Of a DNA stretch of 64,000 nucleotides, positions 16,923 through 25,649 are shown piece after piece. Below the pieces are notes generated by a model, which was given only the letters and a program-made list of their open reading frames with translations, had not been told where the DNA came from and searched no databases. The stretch is taken from positions 2,697,001-2,761,000 of the forward strand of contig NZ_CP054856.1 of NCBI RefSeq assembly GCF_018417475.1. Direction: 5' to 3'. This DNA is from Novosphingobium decolorationis. Its GTDB lineage: Bacteria; Pseudomonadota; Alphaproteobacteria; Sphingomonadales; Sphingomonadaceae. The position numbers and the translations under genes are program-made. Position 1 is the stretch's first letter. Each line of letters starts with the position of its first letter.

Positions 16923-18229
16923 AGGAAGCGCTCCACGGTGTGGATGGCAAGGCCGAAGAGGCCGCCCACCAGCGTTCCGTTGATGCGGATGAACTGGAGG
17001 TCGCGGCCGACCGCCCCCTCGATCCGGGCCGACACCGTCTGCGCGTCCCAGCGCTTCACCGTCTCGGAGACGAGCCGCACGATCTCGCTGCCGTAGCGCG
17101 CACTCACGCCGACGAGCGTGCGGCGGGCAAAGCGGTTGACCATGACCTGCAGGCGCGCGTCGCCGCCAAGCGCCGCACCCAGCTGGCCAAGCCCCTGCCC
17201 CAGCGTTGCGCCGAGCGAGCCGGAGAGCGCGGCCTCGGGGTTGCGCATGGCTTCGAGCAGCGCGGTGCGGCCCCGCTCCCACATCGCCTCGATCCAGGCG
17301 CCCAGCGCCGGATTGGCCAGCAGTTCGGCCTTGATGCGCGCCACCCGCGCCTGCATTTCAGGATCGCTGCGCAAGTCGCGCACGAGGGCCGTCAGCGCCT
17401 CGTCGACCTTGCCGCGCAAGGGATGGTCGGGCTGCACGATGATTTCGGCAAGAAGGCGGTAGGTTCCGTCGAGGACCCCGTTGGCAAGGCGCTCATCAAG
17501 GCCGGTCCAGCGCATGATCGTGTTGGCGCGCGCGTGGATCATCTCGCGGATCATCGGCTCGTTGGCCTCGATCACCTCTCCCACCTTGCGCAGCATCGCC
17601 TCCAGGACAGGCAGGTGGCGCTGGTCGGCAATTGCGTTCTCGAGCATCTGGGCAAGGAGCGGCGCGGCATCGATCCGCGCGAGCTGGGACTTGAGGCCGG
17701 TCTTGACCATGCCTCCCATCTGCTCGGGGTCGAGCGATTCCAGCACATCGGCAAGGAGATTGGCCGCGCCCGCCCGGATCCTCGGATTCTCGCCCCGCGT
17801 CGGATCGCCGAGGAAACCGCCCAGGCTCGCGGCAAAGTTGAAGCCCTGCAGGCGCCGGGCGACGACCTGCGGGGTCAGGAAATTCTCGCGCAGGAAGCGC
17901 GCCATCGAATCGGCGATCCGGTCCTTGTTCTCCGGAATGATCGCGGTGTGCGGGATCGGCAGGCCCAGCGGCCGGCGAAAGAGCGCGGTGACCGCAAACC
18001 AGTCAGCCAGCCCGCCCACCATCGCCGCCTCGGTAAAGGCGATGGCGTAGCCCAGCGGCGTGTCCCAGGCGGGAAAGAGCCCGTGCAGGCGGTGAAGCGC
18101 CAGGAACAGCGCGGCCATGGTCAGGAGAAGACCGGTCGCGAAGAGGCGCATGCGGCGCGCCCTGTCGGCCTTGCCGATACCGGCGCCAATCCCGGCGCCG
18201 ATCTCCCTGAATGTACTGTCCTGCGCCAA
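16919..18229 (-). CDS. DUF445 family membrane protein
   Basis: 436 residues. One clear N-terminal hydrophobic helix (FATGLLLTMAALFLALHRLHG) is followed by the DUF445 signature EAAMVGGLADWFAVTALFRRPLGLPIPHTAIIP and a long helical body. The C-terminus has INGTLVGGLFGLAIHT, a second membrane segment. The family (YjiN-like) has no established function. The gene ends in a GTGA overlap with the acetyltransferase and begins 18 bp after the RND pump stop, so the run is probably one leftward unit. Confidence 0.9.
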   Translation of the reverse strand: MAQDSTFREIGAGIGAGIGKADRARRMRLFATGLLLTMAALFLALHRLHGLFPAWDTPLGYAIAFTEAAMVGGLADWFAVTALFRRPLGLPIPHTAIIPENKDRIADSMARFLRENFLTPQVVARRLQGFNFAASLGGFLGDPTRGENPRIRAGAANLLADVLESLDPEQMGGMVKTGLKSQLARIDAAPLLAQMLENAIADQRHLPVLEAMLRKVGEVIEANEPMIREMIHARANTIMRWTGLDERLANGVLDGTYRLLAEIIVQPDHPLRGKVDEALTALVRDLRSDPEMQARVARIKAELLANPALGAWIEAMWERGRTALLEAMRNPEAALSGSLGATLGQGLGQLGAALGGDARLQVMVNRFARRTLVGVSARYGSEIVRLVSETVKRWDAQTVSARIEGAVGRDLQFIRINGTLVGGLFGLAIHTVERFL

Positions 18230-18246
18230 AACTACGCGCCTTTCCC

Positions 18247-21200
18247 TTATTCGGCGGGAAGCGCGGTCCCCCCTTGCGAACGGGCGTGCGCCTCCTCGGC
18301 ATGGTGCGGCTCGAACGTCAGCAGCGTCGTGCGCAGCTTGGGTCCGATCCGCTTCTCGAAACCATCGGCAAGGCTAAAGGCTGCGGGCACAATTACCAGA
18401 GTAAGCAAGGTGGAAAGGAGGAGCCCGCCGATCACCACGAGGCCCATCGGCGCGCGGAAGGCCCCGTCGCCCGAGATCGACAGCGCGGTCGGCACCATGC
18501 CCGCCGTCATCGCGACCGTGGTCATCACGATCGGCTGCGCGCGCTTGTGCCCGGCATCGATGATCGCGGTCACCTTCTCCACGCCGCGGTGCATTTCCTC
18601 GATCGCGAAATCGATGAGGAGGATCGAGTTCTTGGCGACGATGCCCAGCAGCATGAGAATGCCGATGAAGACCGGCATCGAGATCGGTTCCCCCCGGATC
18701 GCGATGGCCAGCAGGCCGCCGAGCGGCGCCAGGAGGAGCGAGGCCATGTTCACCAGCGGCGAGACGAAGCGCTTGTAGAGCAGCACTAGCACCGCGAAGA
18801 CGAGGAAAATGCCGCTGATCACCGCGATGATGAAGTTGGTGATCATCTCGGCCTGCCACTGGTCCTCGCCCACCGGCGCGTTGGAGACGCCCATCGGCAG
18901 GTTCTGCATGATCGGCAGCTGCTGGATCGCCTCCATCACCGTGCCCTTGATCTGCCCGGGCCCAAGGTCGGCGCCAACGAAGACGCGGCGCGCCTGGTTG
19001 TAGCGCGCGATCTCGGTCGGACCTGCGCCAAAGCGGATTTCAGCCACGCGCTTCAGGGGAACACTGCCCCCTGCGCTGGTCGTCACCGGCAGGTTCTCGA
19101 TGGTCGAGAAGTCGCGGCGCGAATCCCGGTCGAGCACCACGCGGATCGGCACCTGCCGGTCCGAGAGCGAGAACTTGGCCGCGTTCTGGTCGATCTCGCC
19201 CAGGGTCGCGATCCGGATCGTCTGGCTGAGCGCGGTGGTGGTCACGCCAAGCTGGGCAGCGAGGTCGAGCCGGGGCACGATGACAAGTTCAGGGCGCTGG
19301 AGGTCGGCCGCGATACGCGGCGCGACGACGCCCGGGATCGAACGCATCTGGTCGACCAGGATCTGTGCGGTCTTGTTGAGCTGGTCGGAATCGCTGCCCG
19401 ACAGCATGACCGAGATGTCGCGGCCCGACCCGAAGCCGCCCGACTGGGTGGCAAAGCTCACGCGCGCATCGGGAATGCGCTGCAGTTCGGGCGCCAGGCG
19501 GCGTTCGAACTCGATGCTGGTCGCATCGCGCTTATCGGCAGGCTTGAGCGTGATGTAGAGCGTCGCCTCACCCTCGCGCGAGGCGGCCATGACCAGCTCC
19601 ACCTCGGACTGCGCCTCGATGATGTGGGTCACCTCGTCGGCCACGGCCTCGGTCTGCTCGAGCGTGGTGCCGGGCACCATCTCGATATTGACCCGGCTCG
19701 TGTCGGAGTTGTTGGCCGGCATGAACTCCTGCGGCAGGCCCAGCAGCAACGCGAAGGTCACCACCAACGCGTAGACACCGGCGAGGAAGGCGTAGAAGCG
19801 GTGATCGCGTGTGCGTGCGGCCACGCGGTCGTGCCAGTAGCGGTACCATTGGCCAAAGGTGCCCATGAGCCCCCAGACCAGTCGGAACACCTTGCCCAGC
19901 CCGAAGATCACGAGCGGGACGGCCAGCGGGGCAATAAGCGAGGGCAGGACGACCTGCGCGCTGTTGCCAAGCCCCAGCGCGGCCACGCCTGCGGCCAGCG
20001 CCTGGAACGCGGCGACGGCCCCCGCAATACCGGCAAGGAGGAGGACAAAGAGCAGCGCCACGGCCGGGAGCGCATACCAGCGGCCATGCTCCGGGCGCAC
20101 CAGCGCGGCCTTGCGGCGCAGCGCCTCGCGGCTGTCGAGCGTCCAGGCGAGGATCTTCACGTAAAGGTCCATGATCCGCCCGCCGCCGTGCTCGGCATGG
20201 CCATGCGACTTCAGGAAATAGGCCGCGACCATCGGCGTGATCATGCGCGCGACCGCAAGGCTGATCAGCACGGCCACGACGATTGTAAGACCGAAGGCCT
20301 TGAAGAACTGCCCCGAAATGCCCGGCATCATGCCGACGGGGAAGAACACCGCCACGATCGAGAAGGTGGTGGCGACAACCGCGAGGCCGATCTCGTCGGC
20401 CGCGTCGATCGAGGCCTGGTAGGCGCTCTTGCCCATGCGCATGTGGCGCACGATGTTCTCGATCTCGACGATGGCGTCATCGACAAGGACACCGGCCACC
20501 AGGCTCAGCGCGAGCAGCGAGAGGAAGTTGAGCGTGAAGCCCATGAGATCCATGAACCAGAAGGTCGGGATCGCGGAAAGCGGGATGGCGATGGCGGCGA
20601 TGAAGGTCGCGCGCCAGTCCCGCAGGAACAGGTAGACGATGACGATGGCCAGCACCGCGCCCTCCACCAGCATCTCCATCGAGCTGGTGTACTGCTCGCG
20701 GGTGTAGTCCACCTGCGAGAACAGGCGGGTGAAGTGGACCGACGGGTTGGCCTTGCGGATCGCGTCGAGCTTTTCCATCGCGCCGTCGTAGACCGCGACG
20801 TCCGAGGCGCCGATGGCGCGGTCGAAGCTGAAGGTGACGACCTCACGCCCGCGCAGCTTGGCCATGCGGTAGCGCTCGGAATAGCCGTCGTAGACCTTGG
20901 CCACATCGGAAAGCTTGACCTGGCGGCCATTGCCCAGGTTGATGCGCGTCTGCGAAAGGTCGTAGGCGCTGTCGGCATTGCCCAGCACGCGCACCGACTG
21001 GCGCGAACCGGCAATTTCCGCCTCGCCGCCCGCCGCATCGGTGTTCACCTGGCGCAGCACTGTGTTGATGTCGCGCGCGGTCACGCCAAAGGCGATCATC
21101 TTGTCGGGATCGACCACGACGCGGATCTCGCGGTCCACGCCGCCGTTGCGGCTGACCGAGGCAAGCCCCTGGACCGAAAGCAGGTTCTTGGAGACGGTAT

Positions 21201-21687
21201 CGTCGATGAACCAGCTCAGCTGTTCGATGGTCATGTCATCGGCGCTGACCGCGAAGACCGCAAGGGTCCCCCCGCCGCCCGCTTCGACCTTGGAGATCTG
21301 CGGTTCGAGAATGCCATCGGGCAGGTCGCCGCGCACCTGGTCGACCGCGTTCTTCACCTGGTTGGTGGCCACGTCCGCATCGGTGCCGATGGCAAAGCGC
21401 ACAAAGGTGACCGAACTGCCTTCCGAGGCGTTGGATTCAATCTCCTCGACCCCGCTGATCGAGCGGGCGGCGCCCTCGACGATCTGGGTGATCTGGGTCT
21501 CGATCTCGGTCGGGGCGGCGCCGGGCTGGCTGATGCGCACGACCACGCCCGGGAAGTCCACATCGGGCATGTTGTTGACATTCATGCGCCCGAACGAGAC
21601 CATCCCCGCGATCATCAGGCCGATGAAGAAGACGATCGGAATGATCGGGTTGCGGATCGACCAGGCCGAGATGTTGCGAAAGTTCAT
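18247..21687 (-). CDS. RND-family efflux pump, inner-membrane permease
   Basis: 1146 residues of the AcrB/MexB (HAE1) type. Proton-driven export across the inner membrane with an adaptor and an outer-membrane channel. N-terminus RNISAWSIRNPIIPIVFFIG, proton-relay segment GVLVDDAIVEIENIVRHM with the Asp pair at about 403-404, and C-terminal VAKNSILLIDFAIEEMHRG. About 95 extra residues (roughly 532-625) lie between the two halves and contain at least two additional hydrophobic stretches; usual family length is ~1030-1050. Substrate unknown. The adaptor gene lies 20 bp upstream. No outer-membrane factor gene is in the window. Confidence 0.95.
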   Translation of the reverse strand: MNFRNISAWSIRNPIIPIVFFIGLMIAGMVSFGRMNVNNMPDVDFPGVVVRISQPGAAPTEIETQITQIVEGAARSISGVEEIESNASEGSSVTFVRFAIGTDADVATNQVKNAVDQVRGDLPDGILEPQISKVEAGGGGTLAVFAVSADDMTIEQLSWFIDDTVSKNLLSVQGLASVSRNGGVDREIRVVVDPDKMIAFGVTARDINTVLRQVNTDAAGGEAEIAGSRQSVRVLGNADSAYDLSQTRINLGNGRQVKLSDVAKVYDGYSERYRMAKLRGREVVTFSFDRAIGASDVAVYDGAMEKLDAIRKANPSVHFTRLFSQVDYTREQYTSSMEMLVEGAVLAIVIVYLFLRDWRATFIAAIAIPLSAIPTFWFMDLMGFTLNFLSLLALSLVAGVLVDDAIVEIENIVRHMRMGKSAYQASIDAADEIGLAVVATTFSIVAVFFPVGMMPGISGQFFKAFGLTIVVAVLISLAVARMITPMVAAYFLKSHGHAEHGGGRIMDLYVKILAWTLDSREALRRKAALVRPEHGRWYALPAVALLFVLLLAGIAGAVAAFQALAAGVAALGLGNSAQVVLPSLIAPLAVPLVIFGLGKVFRLVWGLMGTFGQWYRYWHDRVAARTRDHRFYAFLAGVYALVVTFALLLGLPQEFMPANNSDTSRVNIEMVPGTTLEQTEAVADEVTHIIEAQSEVELVMAASREGEATLYITLKPADKRDATSIEFERRLAPELQRIPDARVSFATQSGGFGSGRDISVMLSGSDSDQLNKTAQILVDQMRSIPGVVAPRIAADLQRPELVIVPRLDLAAQLGVTTTALSQTIRIATLGEIDQNAAKFSLSDRQVPIRVVLDRDSRRDFSTIENLPVTTSAGGSVPLKRVAEIRFGAGPTEIARYNQARRVFVGADLGPGQIKGTVMEAIQQLPIMQNLPMGVSNAPVGEDQWQAEMITNFIIAVISGIFLVFAVLVLLYKRFVSPLVNMASLLLAPLGGLLAIAIRGEPISMPVFIGILMLLGIVAKNSILLIDFAIEEMHRGVEKVTAIIDAGHKRAQPIVMTTVAMTAGMVPTALSISGDGAFRAPMGLVVIGGLLLSTLLTLVIVPAAFSLADGFEKRIGPKLRTTLLTFEPHHAEEAHARSQGGTALPAE

Positions 21688-21707
21688 GTCTGTCCCTGCC
21701 CGACGCG

Positions 21708-22937
21708 TCAGTCCGCGGTCTTGGCCATGCGCGGCTCGACGGTGTCCTCGGGATTGAGGAAGCCACCGGCGCGCAGGACGACCGTCTCGGTGCCGGCAAG
21801 GCCCTTGGAGATGACGATGCCATCGGCGGTAACGAGCCCGGTTTCGACCCCGCGCCGCGCCACCTTGTTGTCCTTGCCCACGACATAGACAAAACTGCCC
21901 TCGGCATCGCTCTGGATCGCCGATTCCGGAAGCATCGGCGCCACCACGGTGCCGCTGGTCAGCGTGGCGCTGGCAAAGCCCCCCGGACGCAGCGCACGGT
22001 CATAGGCCAGCGCGATGCGCGCGGTGCCCTGGCGCGAGGTCGGGTCGATGATCGGCGAGACCTGCCAGACCTGCCCGGTGAAGGCGCGCTCCGAGCCGAC
22101 CGGAGTCACCTCGGCCTGCGCACCGACGCGCACGCGCGCCAGGTCGTCCTCGCTGAGATTGGCGAGCAGTTCCATCTCGCCGCCCTTGGCAAGGCGGAAC
22201 AGTACGCTCGAGCCGCCGCCCACGACCTGGCCCGGCTCGACATTGCGTTCAAGCACGAGCCCGGCGGCGGGCGCGACGATGTTGAGGCGCGCGGCCTGGG
22301 CCTGAAGCTGGCGCAGCGAAGCGCGGGCCAGTTCGACCTGGGCCAGTGCCGCATCGCGCGTGGCGGTCAGGCGGTCGACGTCGGCCTTGGAGATGAAGCC
22401 GCGATCGACCAGCTGGAGCGCGCGGTCGAGATTGGACTGGGCGAGCCGCGCGTCGGCCTGCGCGGCCTTGATCTGCGCGGCCTGGCTGGCCTGCTGCTGG
22501 ACCTGCACCGAACTGTCGACGACGGCGAGCACCTGGCCGGCCTTCACCCAGTCGCCCGGTTCGACGAGGACGCTGCGCACCTGCCCGCCTTCACCCACCG
22601 AACCGATCGGCATGGCGCGGCGCGCGGCGAGCGATCCGGTGGCGGTGATCGTGCCCACGACGGTCGAGCGGCCCGGCTTGACGACGGTCACGACCGGCAC
22701 CTGTGCCGCCTCGACCGGGCCGGTTTCCGAACCGCTGTGGAGGTAGAACCAGATTCCCACGATGAGCACGAAAGCCCCGGCAACGCCAAGCCAGATCAGC
22801 CGCGAGGAGCCTTTTTCGGGCCCTTGCGTCTGCGCCTCGTGCGCCTCGAAAGCCCCGTCCGCGCCCGTCTGTGCGCCCAGGTCCTCCTTGCTCACGACTT
22901 CGGCGCGATCCTTGTCCAACTTGCTCGTGTAATTCAT
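21708..22937 (-). CDS. RND efflux periplasmic adaptor (membrane fusion protein)
   Basis: 409 residues from ATG 22937. A cytoplasmic N-terminus of ~45 residues, then a membrane anchor (LIWLGVAGAFVLIVGIWFYL), a barrel-sandwich/lipoyl segment (GSVGEGGQVRSVLVEPGDWV), an alpha-helical hairpin (SNLDRALQLVDRGFISKADV) and beta-barrel domains. Forms the tripartite pump with the downstream permease. The anchored, long-N-terminus type is usual in alphaproteobacteria. Two perfect palindromes lie 116-163 bp upstream of the start. Confidence 0.93.
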   Translation of the reverse strand: MNYTSKLDKDRAEVVSKEDLGAQTGADGAFEAHEAQTQGPEKGSSRLIWLGVAGAFVLIVGIWFYLHSGSETGPVEAAQVPVVTVVKPGRSTVVGTITATGSLAARRAMPIGSVGEGGQVRSVLVEPGDWVKAGQVLAVVDSSVQVQQQASQAAQIKAAQADARLAQSNLDRALQLVDRGFISKADVDRLTATRDAALAQVELARASLRQLQAQAARLNIVAPAAGLVLERNVEPGQVVGGGSSVLFRLAKGGEMELLANLSEDDLARVRVGAQAEVTPVGSERAFTGQVWQVSPIIDPTSRQGTARIALAYDRALRPGGFASATLTSGTVVAPMLPESAIQSDAEGSFVYVVGKDNKVARRGVETGLVTADGIVISKGLAGTETVVLRAGGFLNPEDTVEPRMAKTAD

Positions 22938-23052
22938 TCCGTCACCGCACTGGCCGCATCGTCCCGGCACCCTCACAGGTCCCCCAGTTTCCCGTGCAAG
23001 GTCACGCATCGCCCCGCACGGCCCGGATCATGGCCGTTAATCCCTGATCCTG

Positions 23053-23100
23053 ACGTATACGTGTGCCTACGACGGGTGGCAACGCGATCTGGCGCCAGAT
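23053..23100. promoter_or_regulatory. Two perfect palindromes upstream of the RND operon
   Basis: ACGTATACGT (23053-23062) and ATCTGGCGCCAGAT (23087-23100) are perfect palindromes in the region 5' of the adaptor gene. Perfect 10- and 14-base symmetry in a promoter region is what TetR/MarR-type operators look like. No regulator gene is adjacent, so this is a candidate only. Confidence 0.35.
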
Positions 23101-23162
23101 ACGCCCCCGGATCGACCAACGACTTCTCGCCTCGTTCAACGGCATGAAAACAACAGGCACAG

Positions 23163-23199
23163 AAAAACGGCGACAAACCCGGAAGGTTCGTCGCCGTTT
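23163..23199 (-). terminator. Rho-independent terminator of sciP
   Basis: AAACGGCGAC (23165-23174) pairs perfectly with GTCGCCGTTT (23190-23199). Read leftward it ends in a T run (the A run at 23163-23167 on the plus strand). It lies 31 bp after the sciP stop. Confidence 0.85.
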
Positions 23200-23229
23200 G
23201 TCGGTCCCGCGGAACTGATCGGGGGGTGA

Positions 23230-23529
23230 TCAGTACTTTTGCTGGCGCTCGTAGAGATCGCGGTAGTGCTGGATGCGCGTGACGCGCAGCCCCTGCATTC
23301 CAGAGCGATCCACGGCCCGCTGCCAGGAGGCGAATTCCTCGAGCGTCAGCTGGTAACGTTCACACACTTCGTCGATGGTCAGCAGACCGCCATTGACGGC
23401 GGCCACGACCTCGGCCTTGCGGCGCACGACCCAGCGCGTGGTATTGGCGGGGGGAAGCGACTCGAGAGTGAGCGGTTCACCCAGTGGCCCGATTACCTGC
23501 GCGGGTCTGATTTTCTGATTTTCGATCAT
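23230..23529 (-). CDS. sciP: SciP-like CtrA inhibitor (DUF1153)
   Basis: 99 residues from ATG 23529. The sequence follows the family: VIGPLGEPLTLESLPPANTT, RWVVRRKAEVVAAVNGGLLT, the helix-turn-helix EVCERYQLTLEEFASWQRAV and the end LRVTRIQHYR. In Caulobacter SciP binds the master regulator CtrA and blocks transcription of its target genes in G1/swarmer cells. The gene has its own terminator, and a partial CtrA-like box lies ~90 bp upstream of the start. High confidence in family; the exact role in this organism is inferred. Confidence 0.93.
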   Translation of the reverse strand: MIENQKIRPAQVIGPLGEPLTLESLPPANTTRWVVRRKAEVVAAVNGGLLTIDEVCERYQLTLEEFASWQRAVDRSGMQGLRVTRIQHYRDLYERQQKY

Positions 23530-23952
23530 CTTAGCCCTCGCCCACCGGTTTTGCTGGAGCCGGTGGTGAGCCTCTCTTTGTCCATGCGGACTTGCCATTG
23601 CTTGAAGCAGTACGGTTAACGAGCATTAGGGACTCTTATTAAGGATTTTCCACGGGGCGTTTGGGGGCTTTCATCAAGTAGGAAAAACTCGAGCTTTCAT
23701 TAAGTTGCATCGTCATTCCTGCCTCCCGCACCTCCGGCCCGACGCACATGGCCAGTCAAGGAGCCCTTCGGCGCAGGCAACCTTCCCGTCGCGCCAAGGC
23801 AGGACCACACCGAAACGACCTGGCTTATGGCGGCAGGATAGGGCTCACATGGTCAATGGAAGATTAATGACAGGCCTGGTGCGATCCCAATGGCCCTGCC
23901 TTCGCGCCGATCGGGTAGGAATTCGCGACAAGGCGCTGTATGAGCGCTGCCC
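23530..23952. promoter_or_regulatory. Divergent control region between sciP and mnmA
   Basis: A 423-bp gene-free region. It contains TTAA-N7-TAGG at 23616-23630, a two-mismatch version of the CtrA consensus TTAA-N7-TTAA, and further TTAA tracts near 23639 and 23701. No credible gene found; the short open frames have no ribosome site or family likeness. It presumably holds both promoters. Confidence 0.4.
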
Positions 23953-25116
23953 ATGTCCCCTGACGCAGATCTCTTCAACGGCCTCGATCCGGCCGACCTG
24001 TTCCAGTTGCCCGCGCCGCTCTCGGCGCGCCGCATCGTCGTGGCCATGTCGGGCGGCGTCGATTCCTCGGTCGTCGCCGCGCTGGCCGCAGCCACCGGGG
24101 CCGAGACCATCGGCATCACGCTGCAACTCTACGACTACGGCGCAGCCACGGGCCGCAAGGGCGCGTGCTGTGCGGGCGACGACATTCGCGACGCGCGCGC
24201 GGTCGCCGACCGCCTCGGCATCGCCCACTACGTCTTCGACCACGAGAGCGCGTTTCGCGAAGAGGTCGTCGACCGTTTCGCCGACGACTACCTCGCCGGC
24301 CGCACCCCCATCCCCTGCATCCGCTGCAACATGGGGCCCAAGTTCACCGACCTCCTGCAGATGGCCCGGGACCTTGGCGCCGATTGCCTCGCGACCGGCC
24401 ACTACGTGCGCCGCGTGGAAGGCCCGGCGGGCTCCGAACTGCACCGCGCGGCCGACCCGGCGCGCGACCAGAGCTACTTCCTCTATGGCACGACCGAGGC
24501 CCAGCTCGACTTCCTGCGCTTTCCCCTCGGCGGCCTGCCCAAGACCGAGACACGGCGCCTCGCCGAAGCGGCGGGCCTGCGGGTCGCGGACAAGCCCGAC
24601 AGCCAGGACATCTGCTTCGTGCCCGATGGCGACTACGCCAAGATCGTGCGCTCGGTCCGTCCCGAGGGGGCCGCGCCCGGCGATATCGTCCATGTCGAGA
24701 CCGGCGCAGTCCTCGGATCGCACCAGGGCGTCATCCACTACACCGTAGGCCAGCGCCGGGGGCTCGAGATCGGCGGCCAGCCCGAGCCGCTCTACGTCGT
24801 GGGGATCGATGCGCCCTCGCGCCGGGTCCTTGTCGGCCCGCGCCATCTGCTGGCGGTCGCCTCGGCCCGGATCATCGAGACCAACCGCATCGGCCCCCTC
24901 CCCGAGGAGGTGCCGCTCACCGCCAAGGTCCGTTCGCTGGCCAAGCCCGTGCCCGTCACGCTCGAAGGTCCGCTCGGCGAGGGCGCGGAGACCACCTTGC
25001 GCTTCGCCAATCCCGAATACGGCGTCGCGCCGGGACAGGCCGCGGTGATCTATGCGGGCGAGCGCGTGGTCGGCGGAGGCTGGATCGAGGACACCACGCC
25101 CGCCACTCCGCTCTGA
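23953..25116 (+). CDS. mnmA: tRNA-specific 2-thiouridylase
   Basis: 387 residues. MnmA thiolates U34 of tRNA Lys/Glu/Gln using ATP and a sulfur relay. Seen: PP-loop [16 protein letters not shown] (about 29-44), the CNMGPKF region with catalytic Cys125, the second Cys221 in [13 protein letters not shown], and the C-terminal barrel beginning [17 protein letters not shown]. An N-terminal extension of ~25 residues precedes the PP-loop strand, as is common in alphaproteobacteria. It stands alone on its strand. Confidence 0.95.
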   Translation: MSPDADLFNGLDPADLFQLPAPLSARRIVVAMSGGVDSSVVAALAAATGAETIGITLQLYDYGAATGRKGACCAGDDIRDARAVADRLGIAHYVFDHESAFREEVVDRFADDYLAGRTPIPCIRCNMGPKFTDLLQMARDLGADCLATGHYVRRVEGPAGSELHRAADPARDQSYFLYGTTEAQLDFLRFPLGGLPKTETRRLAEAAGLRVADKPDSQDICFVPDGDYAKIVRSVRPEGAAPGDIVHVETGAVLGSHQGVIHYTVGQRRGLEIGGQPEPLYVVGIDAPSRRVLVGPRHLLAVASARIIETNRIGPLPEEVPLTAKVRSLAKPVPVTLEGPLGEGAETTLRFANPEYGVAPGQAAVIYAGERVVGGGWIEDTTPATPL

Positions 25117-25137
25117 GCAACGCGTCGGATCACTCGA

Positions 25138-25617
25138 TCACTCGTCCCAGGGTTCGAGACGGCAGCCATGGCGGCTGTCGTAGCGCGCACTCTGGTAGCC
25201 GAGCAGCGGTAGCCCGGCGCTGACGCTGCGCGTCTCGGTATCCTCGCTCAGCCAGACGCGCCCCGCGATACCGCCAAGCGGGGCCACCGCGAGGTCGGCC
25301 TCGCAGCTTTTGAGATCGCGCTGCGAGACATGGCGGCACACGCAGCCGAGCCGCGCGGCATAGGCGGCGCCAATACGTGTCCGCTCGCGCAGGTCCGCCC
25401 ACTGCCAGGCCAGGAGCCCGGCCCCCACCAGCAGCGCAAGGACCACCAGGTTACGCAGCCAGCGCGAAGGCTGGCGCGCAGCGTGACGCGCACGCGCAGC
25501 CCCGGAAGCAGCCTGTCCATCCGGAGCGCGCCCGCGCCAAAGCCCACGCGATGCCTGCCGCTGCTGCCAGGCCTGCCGCAGCTTGTCCCCGGCTCCCGAT
25601 TTGGGCGGTGTTGCCAT
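25138..25617 (-). CDS. Hypothetical single-span membrane protein
   Basis: 159 residues. A basic, Arg/Ala/Gln-rich N-terminus of ~52 residues is followed by one membrane helix (LRNLVVLALLVGAGLLAWQW) and a ~85-residue exported domain with four Cys (GCVCRHV, KSCEAD, HGCRLEPWDE), suggesting disulfides. I do not recognise the family. It is convergent with mnmA (21 bp apart) and divergent from the next gene with only 32 bp between starts. The true start could be further inside the basic N-terminus. Confidence 0.6.
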   Translation of the reverse strand: MATPPKSGAGDKLRQAWQQRQASRGLWRGRAPDGQAASGAARARHAARQPSRWLRNLVVLALLVGAGLLAWQWADLRERTRIGAAYAARLGCVCRHVSQRDLKSCEADLAVAPLGGIAGRVWLSEDTETRSVSAGLPLLGYQSARYDSRHGCRLEPWDE

Positions 25618-25649
25618 TCCCGATCTTCTCGCACACTACACCGCGCGTC

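Noticed and set aside
19624..21888. 754-codon frame opposite the RND permease
   Set aside because: Shadow of the permease; rich in His, Gly and Arg with no family resemblance.
25377..25649. Upstream extension of the serine-hydrolase gene
   Set aside because: It would read through the divergent gene's coding region, and the lipobox signal peptide begins at 25650.
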